Shown here one piece after another: positions 36,562-46,438 of a stretch of 64,000 bases of DNA. The stretch lies in contig NZ_JACXXN010000002.1 in the NCBI RefSeq assembly GCF_014904695.1, positions 434,001 to 498,000 of the forward strand, written 5' to 3'. This stretch comes from Nostoc sp. MG11 (GTDB taxonomy: Bacteria > Cyanobacteriota > Cyanobacteriia > Cyanobacteriales > Nostocaceae). Position 1 is the first letter of the stretch; the number at the start of each line of letters is the position of its first letter. Made by a program: the position numbers and the translations under genes. The notes under the pieces are model-generated. The model did not search any database. It had not been told where the DNA came from and was given only the letters and a program-made list of their open reading frames with translations.

Positions 36562-37743
36562 ATGCTATACAGACGCTTTGGACGTACAGAGTTACAGATG
36601 CCAGTGTTTTCCTGCGGTGGCATGAGATACCAGTTCAAATGGCAGGATGTTCCCGATTCGGAAATTCCTACCGACAACCAGGCAAATCTCGAAGCGACTA
36701 TTAGACAAGCAATGGAGGTGGGCATTAATCATATTGAGACTGCTCGTGGTTATGGCACTTCGGAAATGCAGTTAGGGAGAATATTGCCTAAGTTTTCCCG
36801 CGAAAAGTTGATTGTTCAAACCAAAGTTAGCCCAAAGGCAGATGCGAAAGAATTCCGCGAGACATTTGAACAATCGTTGCAAAACCTCCAGCTAGATTAT
36901 GTTGACTTATTGGGATTACATGGCATCAACCATCCTGAGTCTTTGGACTACAGTATCCGCCCCGGTGGCTGTTTGGAAGTGGCGCAACAGTTGCAAGCTG
37001 AGGGAAAAGTCAGATTTATCGGCTTTTCTACACATGGAGCAACAGATCTGATTGTGCAGGCGATTAGTACTAATCAATTTGATTACGTTAACCTGCACTG
37101 GTACTACATTAATCAATGGAATTGGGCGGCAATTGAAGCTGCTAAACGCCATGATATGGGAGTGTTTATTATTAGCCCATCTGATAAAGGGGGAATGCTT
37201 TATCAACCACCGCAAAAGTTAGTAAATCTTTGCGCTCCCTTAAGTCCGATGGTATTTAATGATTTGTTTTGTTTGAGTCATCAAGATGTGCATACCTTGA
37301 GCTTGGGAGCGGCCAAACCACAAGATTTTGATGAACACCTGAAAACTTTAGAGTTGCTGGACAGCGCATCAGAAATTTTGCCACCAATTTTGGCACGGTT
37401 GGAAGCAGAAGCGATCGCTTCTTTGGGAGAAGATTGGGTGAAAACCTGGCAGACTAATTTACCCACCTTTGAAGCAACTCCAGGTGAGTTAAATATTCGC
37501 GTGATTTTGTGGCTGTGGAATCTGGCGATCGCCTACGATCTGGTAGAGTATGCCAAAATGCGCTACAACCTGCTAGGTAGCGGTAGTCATTGGTTCCCTG
37601 GCAACAAAGCAGATAGGCTAAGTGAACTCGACTTACGGCAATGTTTATCTGACAGTCCCCACGCTGATAAAATCCCCCAGGTTCTAGAACAAGCGCATCA
37701 AATGCTAGCGGGTGAACCTGTTAAACGTCTATCTCGGACTTAA
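36562..37743 (+). CDS. Aldo/keto reductase
   Basis: This 393-residue protein has an aldo/keto reductase barrel with the expected catalytic tetrad positions: ETARGYGTSE (acidic residue and Tyr), QTKVSP (Lys) and LLGLHGIN (His). It belongs to the large AKR group exemplified by predicted oxidoreductases with a C-terminal extension, but no ferredoxin-type cysteine cluster is present in the extension. Substrate unknown. NADPH dependence is inferred from the family. Confidence 0.85.
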   Translation: MLYRRFGRTELQMPVFSCGGMRYQFKWQDVPDSEIPTDNQANLEATIRQAMEVGINHIETARGYGTSEMQLGRILPKFSREKLIVQTKVSPKADAKEFRETFEQSLQNLQLDYVDLLGLHGINHPESLDYSIRPGGCLEVAQQLQAEGKVRFIGFSTHGATDLIVQAISTNQFDYVNLHWYYINQWNWAAIEAAKRHDMGVFIISPSDKGGMLYQPPQKLVNLCAPLSPMVFNDLFCLSHQDVHTLSLGAAKPQDFDEHLKTLELLDSASEILPPILARLEAEAIASLGEDWVKTWQTNLPTFEATPGELNIRVILWLWNLAIAYDLVEYAKMRYNLLGSGSHWFPGNKADRLSELDLRQCLSDSPHADKIPQVLEQAHQMLAGEPVKRLSRT

Positions 37744-37994
37744 TTGGGCATAGGGATAGGGATTAGGGAAAAGGTTAAAGGGTAAAGGACAAAGTCTGAG
37801 CGGTTCGCGGAGCGTCTGTCTGCGACACGCTGCGCGAACGTAGAGAGGCTTCCTCCGAACAGACGGCAGTTCCTTTAAGCGGGGGAACCCCGCCAACGGA
37901 CTGCCTCAACTTTGTAAGAGAGGCTAAAAGGATGATTTTCACCTTTCCCCTTTTCCCCTTTCCCTTTCCCCCATGTTCCATGCCCCATACCCAG
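37744..37994. repeat. Palindromic repeat cluster between AKR and CNNM genes
   Basis: Two structures are visible: GTTCGCG (37803-37809) with CGCGAAC (37833-37839), containing an inner AGCGT/ACGCT pair; and GGCAGT (37865-37870) with ACTGCC (37900-37905), containing GCGGGG-GAA-CCCCGC (37879-37893). Flanking purine/pyrimidine-rich heptads are also present. The string AAGTCTGAGCG recurs at the start of the hairpin nest at 47818. It may act as a bidirectional terminator for the convergent genes. Confidence 0.7.
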
Positions 37995-39323
37995 CTACTC
38001 AGCCTTTGTAACATCCACTGATTTATTTGCCGTTGGTACAACTAGCACCTTGTCAACACGGTTGCCATCCATATCCATCACTTCAACACGCATACCTTGC
38101 CATTCAAAATGATCTGCTGCGGTAGGAATCCGGCCTAAATGAGTGATGACAAAACCACCTAACGTTTGATAACTGCCTCGCTCCTCAGATTCCCACTCTT
38201 CCATACCAAATAGTTCCAAAAACTCTTCTACAGGCAACATCCCATCCAATAGCCAGGAACCATCTTCCCTTTGTACAGCTTGTGGTTGGTCTTGTCCATC
38301 TGTGGAAGGAACATCTCCAACGATTTCGCTCATGATGTCGTTGAGAGTGACTAATCCTTGAATCACGCCGTATTCATCCACTACCACCGCCATGTGAGTG
38401 ATGGTTTGCTTGAACAATTCCAAAACTTTTAAGCCACGGGTGCTTTCTGGTACAAAGACGGGCTGTCTTAGTCCCATAGTCAAGTCCAGGGGTTCACCTC
38501 GAAAACTCCGGGCTAATAAGTCTGTAACGGGGATAATACCCAGCACATTGTCAAGGCCCCCTTGACAAACTGGATACCGGGAATAGGCACTATCAACCAT
38601 CTTGTGACGGTTTTCTTCGGGAGAGTCGTCTAAGTCTAGCCAGACTATATCGGGACGGGGTGTCATCAAGTAGCTGACAGGGCGATCGCCTAAACGAAAG
38701 ACTCGCTCAACCATATCCTGTTCGGCTTCCTCAAAGGTTCCCGCCTCAGTACCTTGCTCTATTAAAATTTTGATTTCTTCCTCAGTGACTTGCGGCTCAG
38801 TAGAAGGGGTAATACCTAACACTCGTAGTACCATATCTGTGGAAGCACTTAAAAGATACACCATTGGGGAAGCGATCGCCGCCAAGGCTCGCATCGGAAT
38901 AGCTACAATAGCTGCAATTCGTTCTGGGTTGTTTAATGCCAGACGCTTTGGCACCAGTTCGCCGACAATCAGCGACAAATAAGTAATGATCAAAACTACG
39001 ATCCCAAAGGATATCGGTTCACTATAAGGCGCTAAAAAAGGAACAAGCTGCACATAAACTTCTAGCCGATTGGCGATTGTTGCTCCTCCAAAAGCACCAG
39101 TCAGTATCCCGATCAAGGTAATTCCGACCTGAACAGTAGATAAAAATTGATTTGGAGACTCAGCTAGTTTCAATGCTGCTCGTGCCTTGGCATCTCCTTG
39201 ATTGGCAAGCTGCTGTAGTCTCACCTTGCGTGCCGAGACGACGGCCATCTCAGACATAGAAAATACACCATTGGCAATAATGAGTACTAAAACGATTAAA
39301 ATTTCCAAAGTGGTGGAGGACAT
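37995..39323 (-). CDS. CNNM/CorC-type membrane protein (DUF21-CBS-CorC)
   Basis: This 442-residue protein, often called hemolysin-related, has an N-terminal DUF21 membrane domain of four hydrophobic segments (1-190), a pair of CBS domains (about 210-335) and a C-terminal CorC/HlyC domain (about 355-435; GSYQTLGGFVITHLGRIP). Members take part in magnesium or cobalt efflux or Na+-coupled Mg2+ transport. The substrate is not established here. Strong family match. Confidence 0.88.
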   Translation of the reverse strand: MSSTTLEILIVLVLIIANGVFSMSEMAVVSARKVRLQQLANQGDAKARAALKLAESPNQFLSTVQVGITLIGILTGAFGGATIANRLEVYVQLVPFLAPYSEPISFGIVVLIITYLSLIVGELVPKRLALNNPERIAAIVAIPMRALAAIASPMVYLLSASTDMVLRVLGITPSTEPQVTEEEIKILIEQGTEAGTFEEAEQDMVERVFRLGDRPVSYLMTPRPDIVWLDLDDSPEENRHKMVDSAYSRYPVCQGGLDNVLGIIPVTDLLARSFRGEPLDLTMGLRQPVFVPESTRGLKVLELFKQTITHMAVVVDEYGVIQGLVTLNDIMSEIVGDVPSTDGQDQPQAVQREDGSWLLDGMLPVEEFLELFGMEEWESEERGSYQTLGGFVITHLGRIPTAADHFEWQGMRVEVMDMDGNRVDKVLVVPTANKSVDVTKAE

Positions 39324-39561
39324 GTTTAAAATTGCCGCTTATCAATGCGAACTTAGCTCAATCCCTAGTATCTAGTATTAAAGGTGCTTCTATAAACGCT
39401 TTAAGTGTACATAAAGTAGTAGTTATATTTCTACAGTCTATTCAGTAGTTATGCATTATTCTTCCACAGAAAGAATGAGACAGCTGTTAACACTTTTAAA
39501 ATAGTGGACATAAACTGCCTTAATCTTTTCTGACCTGCTACGACTCCCACACAAGCAACTT

Positions 39562-42500
39562 ATGGCATTTTCTTCTATTGTGCGTGCTTTGGCGCGATCG
39601 CCACTCACCACTGAATTTATCTCTAAGCTTAATCGACAACAAGAACTACGGTTAAATGGCATTCCCCGCCTGCCTAAAGGCTTGGTGGCTTCGGCGTTGG
39701 CACAAACTGAAGGCAAAAATTTGTTTGTAGTCTGCGCCACTCTAGAGGAAGCTGGACGCGTTTACGCACAATTGGAGGCAATGGGATGGAAAAGTGTATA
39801 TTTTTACCCTACCTCCGAAGCTTCCCCCTACGAACCTTTTGACCCCGAAACCGAGATGAGTTGGGGACAAATGCAGGTATTGGCAGATTTGGTTAAGGGT
39901 CAAGGGTCAAGGGTCAAGGGTCAAGAGTCAAAAGTTAAAAGTCAAGAGTTATTGACTAATAACGAGGGACAGATAGCGATTGTCGCTACTCAAGTGGCTT
40001 TGCAACAGCACTTACCACCACCAGAGGCTTTTACATCTTTTTGCCTGACTCTAAAGCGGGGGATGGAATTTGACCTAAATAGCTTTAGTGAGAAAATTAC
40101 GACTTTGGGGTACGAGCGAGTGCCTTTGGTGGAAACTGAAGGGCAATGGAGTCGGCGCGGCGATATTGTTGATGTGTTCCCGGTTTCGTCTGAGTTACCA
40201 GTGCGGCTGGAATGGTTTGGTGACGAAATTGAGCAAATCCGGGAATTTGACCCAGCAACTCAACGTTCGGCACTTGATAAAATTGACCAGCTAGTTCTGA
40301 CTCCTACTAGCTTCGCTCCCATCGTCATGGCGGCATTGAAAACGAGTGCTGAGTTCCAAGTCCTGAGTGCTGAGTTAAATTCTGATTCAGAACTCATAAC
40401 TCAGGACTCAGCACTAGAAGGTAGTCGTCGCTTTTTGGGGTTAGCTTTCAATCAACCAGCCTCACTTCTAGACTACTTACCAGAAAACACACTGATTGCC
40501 ATTGATGAGCCAGAACAGTGCCATGCTCACAGCGATCGCTGGGTGGAGAATGCCGAAGAACAATGGCGATTGGTAACTGGAGAATCCAACCAGTTACCGA
40601 AGATTCACTGTTCGTTTGATGACTGTTTGGCTGAGGTTGCAAAATTTAAAACATTATATTTATCAGAACTGTCAGAGGAAAATAGTGGAATTAATCTGGC
40701 TAGTAGATCTGTTCCAGTCACGCCACATCAGTTTGCTAAACTAGCTGAAACTATCCGCCAAGAGCGCGATCGCAATTTCTCTAGCTGGCTGATTTCTGCC
40801 CAGCCTTCGCGTTCTGTGTCACTATTGCAAGAGCATGACTGTCCCGCGCAGTTTATTCCTAATCCCCGCGACTACCAAGCGATTGAAAAGCTCCAAATCA
40901 ACCATACGCCAGTAGCTCTCAAGTATTCTGGTCTGGCGGAGCTAGAAGGCTTTATCATGCCCACGTATCGGCTGATAGTCGTCACAGATCGAGAATTTTA
41001 TGGACAGCACTCCTTAGCGACTCCCGGCTATCTCCGCAAACGCCGCAAAGCTATTTCTAAGCAAGTTGATGCGAATAAGCTGCGTCCAGGCGATTATGTG
41101 GTTCACCGCAACCACGGGGTTGGTAAATTTGTCAAATTAGAAAGTTTGACGATTAATGACGAAACTCGTGATTATTTGGTGGTGCAGTATGCTGACGGGT
41201 TACTCAGAGTCGCCGCCGATCAAGTAGGTGCGCTATCTCGGTTCCGCAGCACAGGCGATAAAGCACCGGAACTCAACAAGATGACCGGGAAAGCTTGGGA
41301 AAATACTAAGAATAAAGTTCGCAAAGCCATTAAGAAGTTGGCAGTAGACTTGCTAAAACTTTATGCGGCGCGATCGCAACAACAAGGTTTTAGCTACCCA
41401 GGCGATATGCCTTGGCAAGAAGAGATGGAAGATTCCTTCCCCTACCAACCGACAACAGATCAGCTCAAAGCTGTACAAGATGTTAAACGCGACATGGAAA
41501 GCGATCGCCCAATGGATCGCTTAGTTTGTGGGGATGTCGGTTTCGGAAAAACAGAAGTGGCAATTCGCGCGATTTTCAAAGCCGTCACTTCTGGCAAACA
41601 AGTCGCCTTACTTGCACCGACTACTATCCTCACTCAGCAACACTACCACACTCTCAAAGAACGCTTTTCTCCTTACCCTGTGAATGTCGGTTTACTCAAC
41701 CGTTTCCGTACCGCTGAAGAACGTCGCGATATTCAAAAGCGATTAGCAACAGGTGAATTAGATATAGTTGTCGGGACGCACCAACTTTTGGGTAAAGGCG
41801 TAGCATTCCGGGATTTAGGACTATTGGTGGTGGATGAAGAACAGCGGTTTGGAGTGAACCAAAAAGAGAAAATTAAAAGTTTGAAAACTCAGGTTGACGT
41901 TCTGACTCTCTCCGCCACACCGATTCCCCGTACTCTGTACATGTCTTTGTCGGGTATTCGGGAAATGAGTTTGATTACCACACCACCCCCCACCAGACGC
42001 CCAATTAAAACCCATTTAGCACCGCTGAACCCAGAAAGTGTCCGTAGTGCGATTCGCCAAGAACTAGATAGAGGCGGACAGGTGTTTTATGTGGTTCCCC
42101 GCGTTGAAGGAATTGAAGAGACAACAGCAAGTTTGCGGGAGATGATACCGGGAGGAAGGTTTGCGATCGCTCACGGTCAAATGGATGAAAGTCAATTAGA
42201 ATCAACCATGATTACTTTTAGCAATGGTGATGCTGATATTCTCGTTTGTACGACAATTATTGAATCTGGCTTAGACATCCCGCGAGTTAATACCATCTTA
42301 ATTGAAGATGCTCACCGCTTCGGGTTGGCGCAGTTGTATCAGTTACGCGGACGTGTGGGACGTGCTGGAATTCAGGCTCACGCTTGGCTATTCTATCCGA
42401 AGCAGCGAACATTATCCGATGCCGCACGGCAAAGATTACGAGCGATTCAGGAATTCACCCAGCTAGGTTCTGGATATCAGCTAGCAATGCGCGACATGGA

Positions 42501-43101
42501 AATTCGGGGTGTGGGTAACTTGTTAGGTGCAGAACAATCTGGTCAAATGGATGCGATCGGTTTTGATTTGTATATGGAAATGCTAGAAGAAGCAATTCGA
42601 GAAATCCGCGGCCAAGAAATTCCCCAAGTGGACGATACCCAGATTGACCTCAACCTCACAGCATTTATCCCAGCAGATTACATTACCGATTTGGATCAAA
42701 AGATGAGTGCATACCGTGCGGTAGCAACAGCTAAATCTAAAGAAGAATTAACACAAATTGCTGGTGAGTGGAGCGATCGCTATGGTGCTATACCTGTATC
42801 TGCTAGTCAACTTTTGCGCGTGATGGAACTCAAACAACTAGCGAAAAAATTAGGATTTAGCCGTATTAAACCAGAAAATAAGCAGCATGTCATTTTAGAA
42901 ACGCCAATGGAAGAACCAGCTTGGAATTTATTGGCAGCAAATTTACCAGAAAATCTCAAATCTCGTTTTGTCTACTCACCTGGAAAAGTCACAGTCCGCG
43001 GCTTAGCAGTTCTCAAAGCAGATAAACAATTGCAAAGTCTCATTGACACTTTGGGCAAAATGCAGGATGCAATTCCAGAGGCGGCAGTTGTCACGACCTG
43101 A
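39562..43101 (+). CDS. mfd: Transcription-repair coupling factor
   Basis: This 1179-residue ATPase removes stalled RNA polymerase and recruits UvrA. Order: UvrB-like N-terminal region (1-460), RNA-polymerase interaction domain (about 510-575; [17 protein letters not shown]), helicase motor with [20 protein letters not shown] and [11 protein letters not shown], RecG-like TRG part ([13 protein letters not shown]) and a C-terminal autoinhibitory domain. Two in-frame repeat-derived segments interrupt the N-terminal region, near residues 112-135 and 261-285; both look like intergenic repeats. Otherwise full length. Confidence 0.95.
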   Translation: MAFSSIVRALARSPLTTEFISKLNRQQELRLNGIPRLPKGLVASALAQTEGKNLFVVCATLEEAGRVYAQLEAMGWKSVYFYPTSEASPYEPFDPETEMSWGQMQVLADLVKGQGSRVKGQESKVKSQELLTNNEGQIAIVATQVALQQHLPPPEAFTSFCLTLKRGMEFDLNSFSEKITTLGYERVPLVETEGQWSRRGDIVDVFPVSSELPVRLEWFGDEIEQIREFDPATQRSALDKIDQLVLTPTSFAPIVMAALKTSAEFQVLSAELNSDSELITQDSALEGSRRFLGLAFNQPASLLDYLPENTLIAIDEPEQCHAHSDRWVENAEEQWRLVTGESNQLPKIHCSFDDCLAEVAKFKTLYLSELSEENSGINLASRSVPVTPHQFAKLAETIRQERDRNFSSWLISAQPSRSVSLLQEHDCPAQFIPNPRDYQAIEKLQINHTPVALKYSGLAELEGFIMPTYRLIVVTDREFYGQHSLATPGYLRKRRKAISKQVDANKLRPGDYVVHRNHGVGKFVKLESLTINDETRDYLVVQYADGLLRVAADQVGALSRFRSTGDKAPELNKMTGKAWENTKNKVRKAIKKLAVDLLKLYAARSQQQGFSYPGDMPWQEEMEDSFPYQPTTDQLKAVQDVKRDMESDRPMDRLVCGDVGFGKTEVAIRAIFKAVTSGKQVALLAPTTILTQQHYHTLKERFSPYPVNVGLLNRFRTAEERRDIQKRLATGELDIVVGTHQLLGKGVAFRDLGLLVVDEEQRFGVNQKEKIKSLKTQVDVLTLSATPIPRTLYMSLSGIREMSLITTPPPTRRPIKTHLAPLNPESVRSAIRQELDRGGQVFYVVPRVEGIEETTASLREMIPGGRFAIAHGQMDESQLESTMITFSNGDADILVCTTIIESGLDIPRVNTILIEDAHRFGLAQLYQLRGRVGRAGIQAHAWLFYPKQRTLSDAARQRLRAIQEFTQLGSGYQLAMRDMEIRGVGNLLGAEQSGQMDAIGFDLYMEMLEEAIREIRGQEIPQVDDTQIDLNLTAFIPADYITDLDQKMSAYRAVATAKSKEELTQIAGEWSDRYGAIPVSASQLLRVMELKQLAKKLGFSRIKPENKQHVILETPMEEPAWNLLAANLPENLKSRFVYSPGKVTVRGLAVLKADKQLQSLIDTLGKMQDAIPEAAVVTT
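39897..39931. repeat. GGGTCAA heptad repeat inside mfd
   Basis: Four exact GGGTCAA heptamers followed by GAGTCAA, then degenerate AAGTTAA/AAGTCAA units, lie in frame within mfd and are translated to [19 protein letters not shown] (about residues 112-130). Heptads like this are normally intergenic in such genomes. Confidence 0.85.
40344..40416. repeat. Inverted repeat inside mfd
   Basis: AGTGCTGAGTTCC...AAGTCCTGAGTGCTGAGTT on the left and AACTCATAACTCAGGACTC...AGCACT on the right are complementary copies of a dispersed AGTGCTGAGTCCTGAGTT-type repeat. The segment is translated in frame as [20 protein letters not shown] followed by DSALEGS. Confidence 0.75.
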
Positions 43102-43676
43102 TATTACAGATAGTCAAGCATACGCTTGCAAGTTATATCATGAGGCTGAAAACCGTCAGCAAACCTAGATAAAGCTAATTTATTTGCTAGATACCGACAT
43201 TTTGATTGACATTCAGCGAGGTCATGCTTCTGCAATAACTAGGTTTGCCAGGCAATAAACATAAAAATTGCTGCAATATAACTTTTTAATATTGTACAAT
43301 CCTCTATATGAAGTTCCTACGTTCAGTTTATCACCAGATCATCTCCAGCTTTTGCAATACAACCAATGGTAGAGCTAACTTTTGATTACCGCGTATCCTC
43401 AATCACATCAAATCTTAACTTTAAGTACTTCTAAAGAGTACTTATATAAAAATAGGTGAACGGATAAATTGTCAAAAGAGTAATATTAGCAACTGTTGAG
43501 ATTGCAAAGGACTCTCTTTAAAGAGATGCTGATAGTTCATCAAGGTCAGATTTCGGCTAACGACACTTTGTTTTCAGAGCTTTTACGCGACTAACACTTG
43601 TTTTTGGAAAAAAACTTATCAATTTGCGGATGAGGCTAATACACACATTCTCCAAGCGTGATTGTAAGAGTGAACC
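43102..43676. other. Spacer between mfd and RHH genes with gene remnant and palindromes
   Basis: This 575-base region holds the vapC remnant at 43169-43258, the inverted repeat AAGTACT-N7-AGTACTT at 43423-43443 and, immediately after it, a -10-like TATAAA (43445-43450). A perfect 14-bp palindrome TCTCTTTAAAGAGA lies near 43515. The rest shows nothing recognisable. Confidence 0.55.
43169..43258 (+). pseudogene. VapC-like PIN-domain toxin, N-terminal remnant
   Basis: In one frame, ATA AAG CTA ATT TAT begins KLIYLLDTDILIDIQRGHAS followed by AITRFARQ and a stop (43256-43258). LLDTDILIDIQRG is the typical PIN-domain N-terminus with its first catalytic Asp. The first codon is ATA where family members have ATG, and only about 29 of some 130 residues remain. 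The gene is dead. No VapB is recognisable immediately upstream. Confidence 0.75.
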
Positions 43677-43859
43677 ATGAATAATAAAAAATGGGCGATT
43701 AAACGACTCACAGTAAATCTCACTTCAGGGGAGGTAGAGAAACTTGAACAATACTGCAAAATAACAGGCAGAGCCGCAACCGATGTAATTCGGGAATTGA
43801 TCCGGTCTATTCCATCTGACAACTCAGAAGTATCCGAACGTCATAAATTGGTTAAGTGA
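43677..43859 (+). CDS. Ribbon-helix-helix (CopG-like) protein 1
   Basis: This 60-residue protein has a beta strand (AIKRLTVNLTSGE) followed by two helices with EVEKLEQYCKITGRAATDVIRELI, matching an RHH DNA-binding fold. RHH proteins are often antitoxins or plasmid/transposon regulators. It is related to the next RHH protein (shared pattern EQYCKITGRAATDVIRELIR versus EAYCSATHRSKTDVLRELIR). No toxin gene is adjacent apart from the vapC remnant about 420 bases upstream. Confidence 0.7.
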   Translation: MNNKKWAIKRLTVNLTSGEVEKLEQYCKITGRAATDVIRELIRSIPSDNSEVSERHKLVK

Positions 43860-43937
43860 TCGTTAGGTTGGACAAATCACATCTGCAAGTCGCTGTTGTG
43901 CTTCTTCATAACCATCTTAGATGTGCCATATGATCTA

Positions 43938-43962
43938 AATGTACACAAAATATCAGTACATT
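43938..43962. promoter_or_regulatory. GTAC-type inverted repeat upstream of RHH protein 2
   Basis: AATGTAC (43938-43944) and GTACATT (43956-43962) form a perfect 7-bp inverted repeat with an 11-base centre, ending four bases before the start codon. This position is suitable for autoregulation by an RHH dimer-of-dimers. A similar AAGTACT/AGTACTT pair precedes the first RHH gene at 43423-43443. Binding is inference. Confidence 0.4.
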
Positions 43963-43966
43963 AATC

Positions 43967-44155
43967 ATGACAAAGGCGGATAAAAGACTAGATTTTAGAT
44001 TGCCAGAGCAGGAGTTAAAGATATTGGAAGCTTACTGCTCTGCAACGCACAGAAGCAAAACTGATGTACTCAGAGAATTAATACGAGGATTAAAACGAAA
44101 AATACCAAAAAGTCAAGCTTTATCCAGCAATTCTAGTAATCAGGATTACTTCTGA
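43967..44155 (+). CDS. Ribbon-helix-helix (CopG-like) protein 2
   Basis: This 62-residue protein, with strand RLDFRLPEQELK and helix pair including YCSATHRSKTDVLRELIRG, is a paralogue of the preceding RHH protein. A basic tail (LKRKIPKSQ) follows. Its last ten bases overlap the 3' end of the convergent gene at 44146. Likely a DNA-binding regulator or orphan antitoxin. Confidence 0.7.
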   Translation: MTKADKRLDFRLPEQELKILEAYCSATHRSKTDVLRELIRGLKRKIPKSQALSSNSSNQDYF

Positions 44156-45321
44156 CCTCCTGCACCTATATACTGCCTTAAAATCTGGTCACGGTTTGAG
44201 AAATCAGACCGTGGCTGTTGTATGGGCTGCTGTACGGAATTGCCATATATAGACTGCGACGGTTGCGTTGGCTGCTGTACGGAATTGCCATATATAGATT
44301 GTGGTAGTTGTATGGGCTGCTGTATGGAATTGCCACCCACTGGGTTTATGGGTGTAACCACGCTTTGGCTGGGAATCTGACCAGAACCAGAATAGGGTGC
44401 AACATTAGTTGGTGGAGCAGAGATTGGTGTTGCAGGTGCGACATTAGGTAATACCTGACTGCCATTTAAATTACCATAGGGATTTTGCGGTAAGTTTGTA
44501 TTCGTTGACGTGTAGCCCGTTCCAGAATTTAACCCAGTGCTTGGTAGAGAATTCTGACTAGGTAAACTGTTAGTGGGTAGCATCAGCGTTGTGCTTTCAT
44601 TAGAGATTCGCCCCAAGGCATTTGTCTGAGTTGAAACAGTACCATTGAAGTTAGATAACTTCTGTGTAGATTGTGTAGATTGGTTGAGCGCTGCTTGCAA
44701 AGGGCTGATGAAAACAGGATTTGGATCAATGTTAGTTTGATTAGTTAATCCAATTCCCAGAGTAGAGGAGGATTGTACTGCTCCTGTTTGCTCAGATGCC
44801 GCAGTTAATGATTTAACGCCTAGAAACTGATTGTTACTATCAGATGTCTTGCCACGCAATAAATTTTCTGTTTGTACCACAAAGGGATTTGTCATATTTT
44901 GTAGCGGTGGGCTACTAACTGTCCCCAAACTGGGATTTGATTTTACATCACCAGCAGATTGTTTCTTAATTGCATCTTCTAATAAGCTTTTGCTATTTTT
45001 TGCGTCAGTGTTTTCTTTTGATGTATTTGCCCTGACTGAAAGAGTTGCCTGCTCAAAGTCATTAAACAGAACTGGCAAGTTATCAATGTCTGCTGCAATG
45101 GCTCTGTCTTCTGCTGACAGAGAAGAGTCAGCAGGGTTTTGTGAAGTCACTTGGTTAGTTTGCTTGCGAGTTAAAGCCTCTGGATTTGACCAGTATTCCC
45201 AGGTTACTAGCCCTATCACAGATAAAAAAATTGCTGTTCCCCAAAAACCAGGTCGCCCTAGATTCCATAACCTGGCTTTGAGATACCGTAAATAAGCGGG
45301 AGGATAATGACGACGTGGCAT
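44146..45321 (-). CDS. Low-complexity single-pass membrane protein, hypothetical
   Basis: This 391-residue protein has a basic N-terminus (MPRRHYPPAYLRYLKARLW), one membrane segment (about 28-46, FWGTAIFLSVIGLVTWEYW) and then a long Ser/Thr/Asn/Gln/Pro-rich part with no globular domain visible. Near the C-terminus, imperfect repeats with QQPIQ and SIYGNSVQQP occur at least three times (DNA about 44205-44330). It may be a surface or cell-wall-spanning protein. No family recognised. Confidence 0.65.
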   Translation of the reverse strand: MPRRHYPPAYLRYLKARLWNLGRPGFWGTAIFLSVIGLVTWEYWSNPEALTRKQTNQVTSQNPADSSLSAEDRAIAADIDNLPVLFNDFEQATLSVRANTSKENTDAKNSKSLLEDAIKKQSAGDVKSNPSLGTVSSPPLQNMTNPFVVQTENLLRGKTSDSNNQFLGVKSLTAASEQTGAVQSSSTLGIGLTNQTNIDPNPVFISPLQAALNQSTQSTQKLSNFNGTVSTQTNALGRISNESTTLMLPTNSLPSQNSLPSTGLNSGTGYTSTNTNLPQNPYGNLNGSQVLPNVAPATPISAPPTNVAPYSGSGQIPSQSVVTPINPVGGNSIQQPIQLPQSIYGNSVQQPTQPSQSIYGNSVQQPIQQPRSDFSNRDQILRQYIGAGGQK

Positions 45322-45691
45322 AGCTTAAGTGATTGAAATTTACTCGAAATCGGCAAAAAACTTCGCAACTGAAGTTAGATGGTGATTTCATCCTAACTTT
45401 TGAAGAAGTTATTAGTCATTACCAAAAGACATGTAGTAGTCAAAAATTTACTATTCACCTTTAAGGGTTGTTTGGTAAGGCTTTTATAAAAAGTTATGGC
45501 AATTCATGCTTAGTTTTTGAGCATCGGTCACTTTGGATATCATCCAGATTTGAAAGCTGCTCTAATTTATTGTTGTGGCTGGGAAACTGTTCAACTTTTG
45601 CGCTCTCTAAATTTTCAAACTGTGCGTTGCAATGCTTCGATGCGCTTGGCGCGACGCATCGCACTGTAATATTTACCAGGAGACTACAGCA
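45322..45691. other. Divergent spacer upstream of CBS-CP12 gene
   Basis: This 370-base spacer contains a hairpin CGATGCG (45638-45644) with CGCATCG (45655-45661) just upstream of the CBS-CP12 ribosome binding site AGGAG (45678-45682). An open frame through this region joined to the CBS gene is not considered coding upstream of 45692. No promoter boxes identified. Confidence 0.45.
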
Positions 45692-46312
45692 ATGATGAAA
45701 GCTGAAGATATCATGACCAAGGATGTAGTTACTATTCGCGGTTCGGCAACTGTCGCTGAAGCGGTGGGGCTGATGAAAGAAAAAGGATTACGTGCTTTGG
45801 TTGTGGATCGTCGTTATGATAACGATGCCTATGGCATTGTTACAGAAACGGATATTGTTTATAAGGTAACAGCCTATGGGAAAGACCCTAAGCAAGTGCG
45901 GGTTTACGAAATCATGAGCAAGCCCTGTATTGTTGTAAATCCTGAGTTGGGTGTGGAATATGTAGCACGGTTGTTTGCCAATACAGGCATCCGTAGAGCA
46001 CCTGTGATTAAAGGCAAGTTGTTAGGCATCATCTCGATTACTGATATTTTAATCAAGAGCGACTTTGTGGAAACGCCAAAAGCGCTACTACTGGATGAGA
46101 GAATTGAAAAAGCAATTGAGCAGGCTCGTGCTACTTGTACTGCACAAGGTGCTTACTCTAAAGCTTGTGCTGCAGCTTGGGATGAAGTAGAAGAACTCCA
46201 AGCAGAAGCCGCTCATCAAAAAGCTGAGGGCATGGTATCAGCCAAAGTGTCTTTTGAGGAATACTGTAGGGAAAATCCAGATGCGCCGGAATGTCGAAAT
46301 TATCATCCTTGA
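45692..46312 (+). CDS. CBS-CP12 fusion protein
   Basis: From ATG 45692 (or 45695), preceded by AGGAG at nine bases, the protein of about 206 residues has two CBS motifs (about 1-125; MTKDVVTIRGSATVAEAVGLM and YEIMSKPCIVVNPELGVEYVA parts) and a C-terminal CP12 domain (about 130-206). The CP12 part keeps both cysteine pairs, ATCTAQGAYSKACAAAWDEVEELQAEAAHQ (two Cys) and SFEEYCRENPDAPEC. CP12 links phosphoribulokinase and GAPDH under oxidising conditions; CBS domains bind adenylates. The fusion may couple adenylate state to the Calvin cycle, which is a hypothesis in the literature for this class. Confidence 0.9.
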   Translation: MMKAEDIMTKDVVTIRGSATVAEAVGLMKEKGLRALVVDRRYDNDAYGIVTETDIVYKVTAYGKDPKQVRVYEIMSKPCIVVNPELGVEYVARLFANTGIRRAPVIKGKLLGIISITDILIKSDFVETPKALLLDERIEKAIEQARATCTAQGAYSKACAAAWDEVEELQAEAAHQKAEGMVSAKVSFEEYCRENPDAPECRNYHP

Positions 46313-46333
46313 TAGTAACTGAAGTGTAGAGAG

Positions 46334-46360
46334 GATGAGGGGGATGAGGGGGATGAGGGG
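46334..46360. repeat. GATGAGGGG x3 tandem repeat
   Basis: Three exact nonamers in the spacer between the convergent CBS-CP12 and LptF/G genes, followed by a degenerate fourth unit. Confidence 0.8.
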
Positions 46361-46438
46361 GATAAGTTGGAATTTTCTCCCTCATTTTCCCCTAATCTCC
46401 TATCTTGTGACACTGTTTTTTAGAAATCGGCGCGTAAT

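Noticed and set aside
45632-45691. N-terminal extension of the CBS-CP12 protein
   Set aside because: The extension lies upstream of a good ribosome binding site and inside a hairpin; conserved sequence begins at the later Met.
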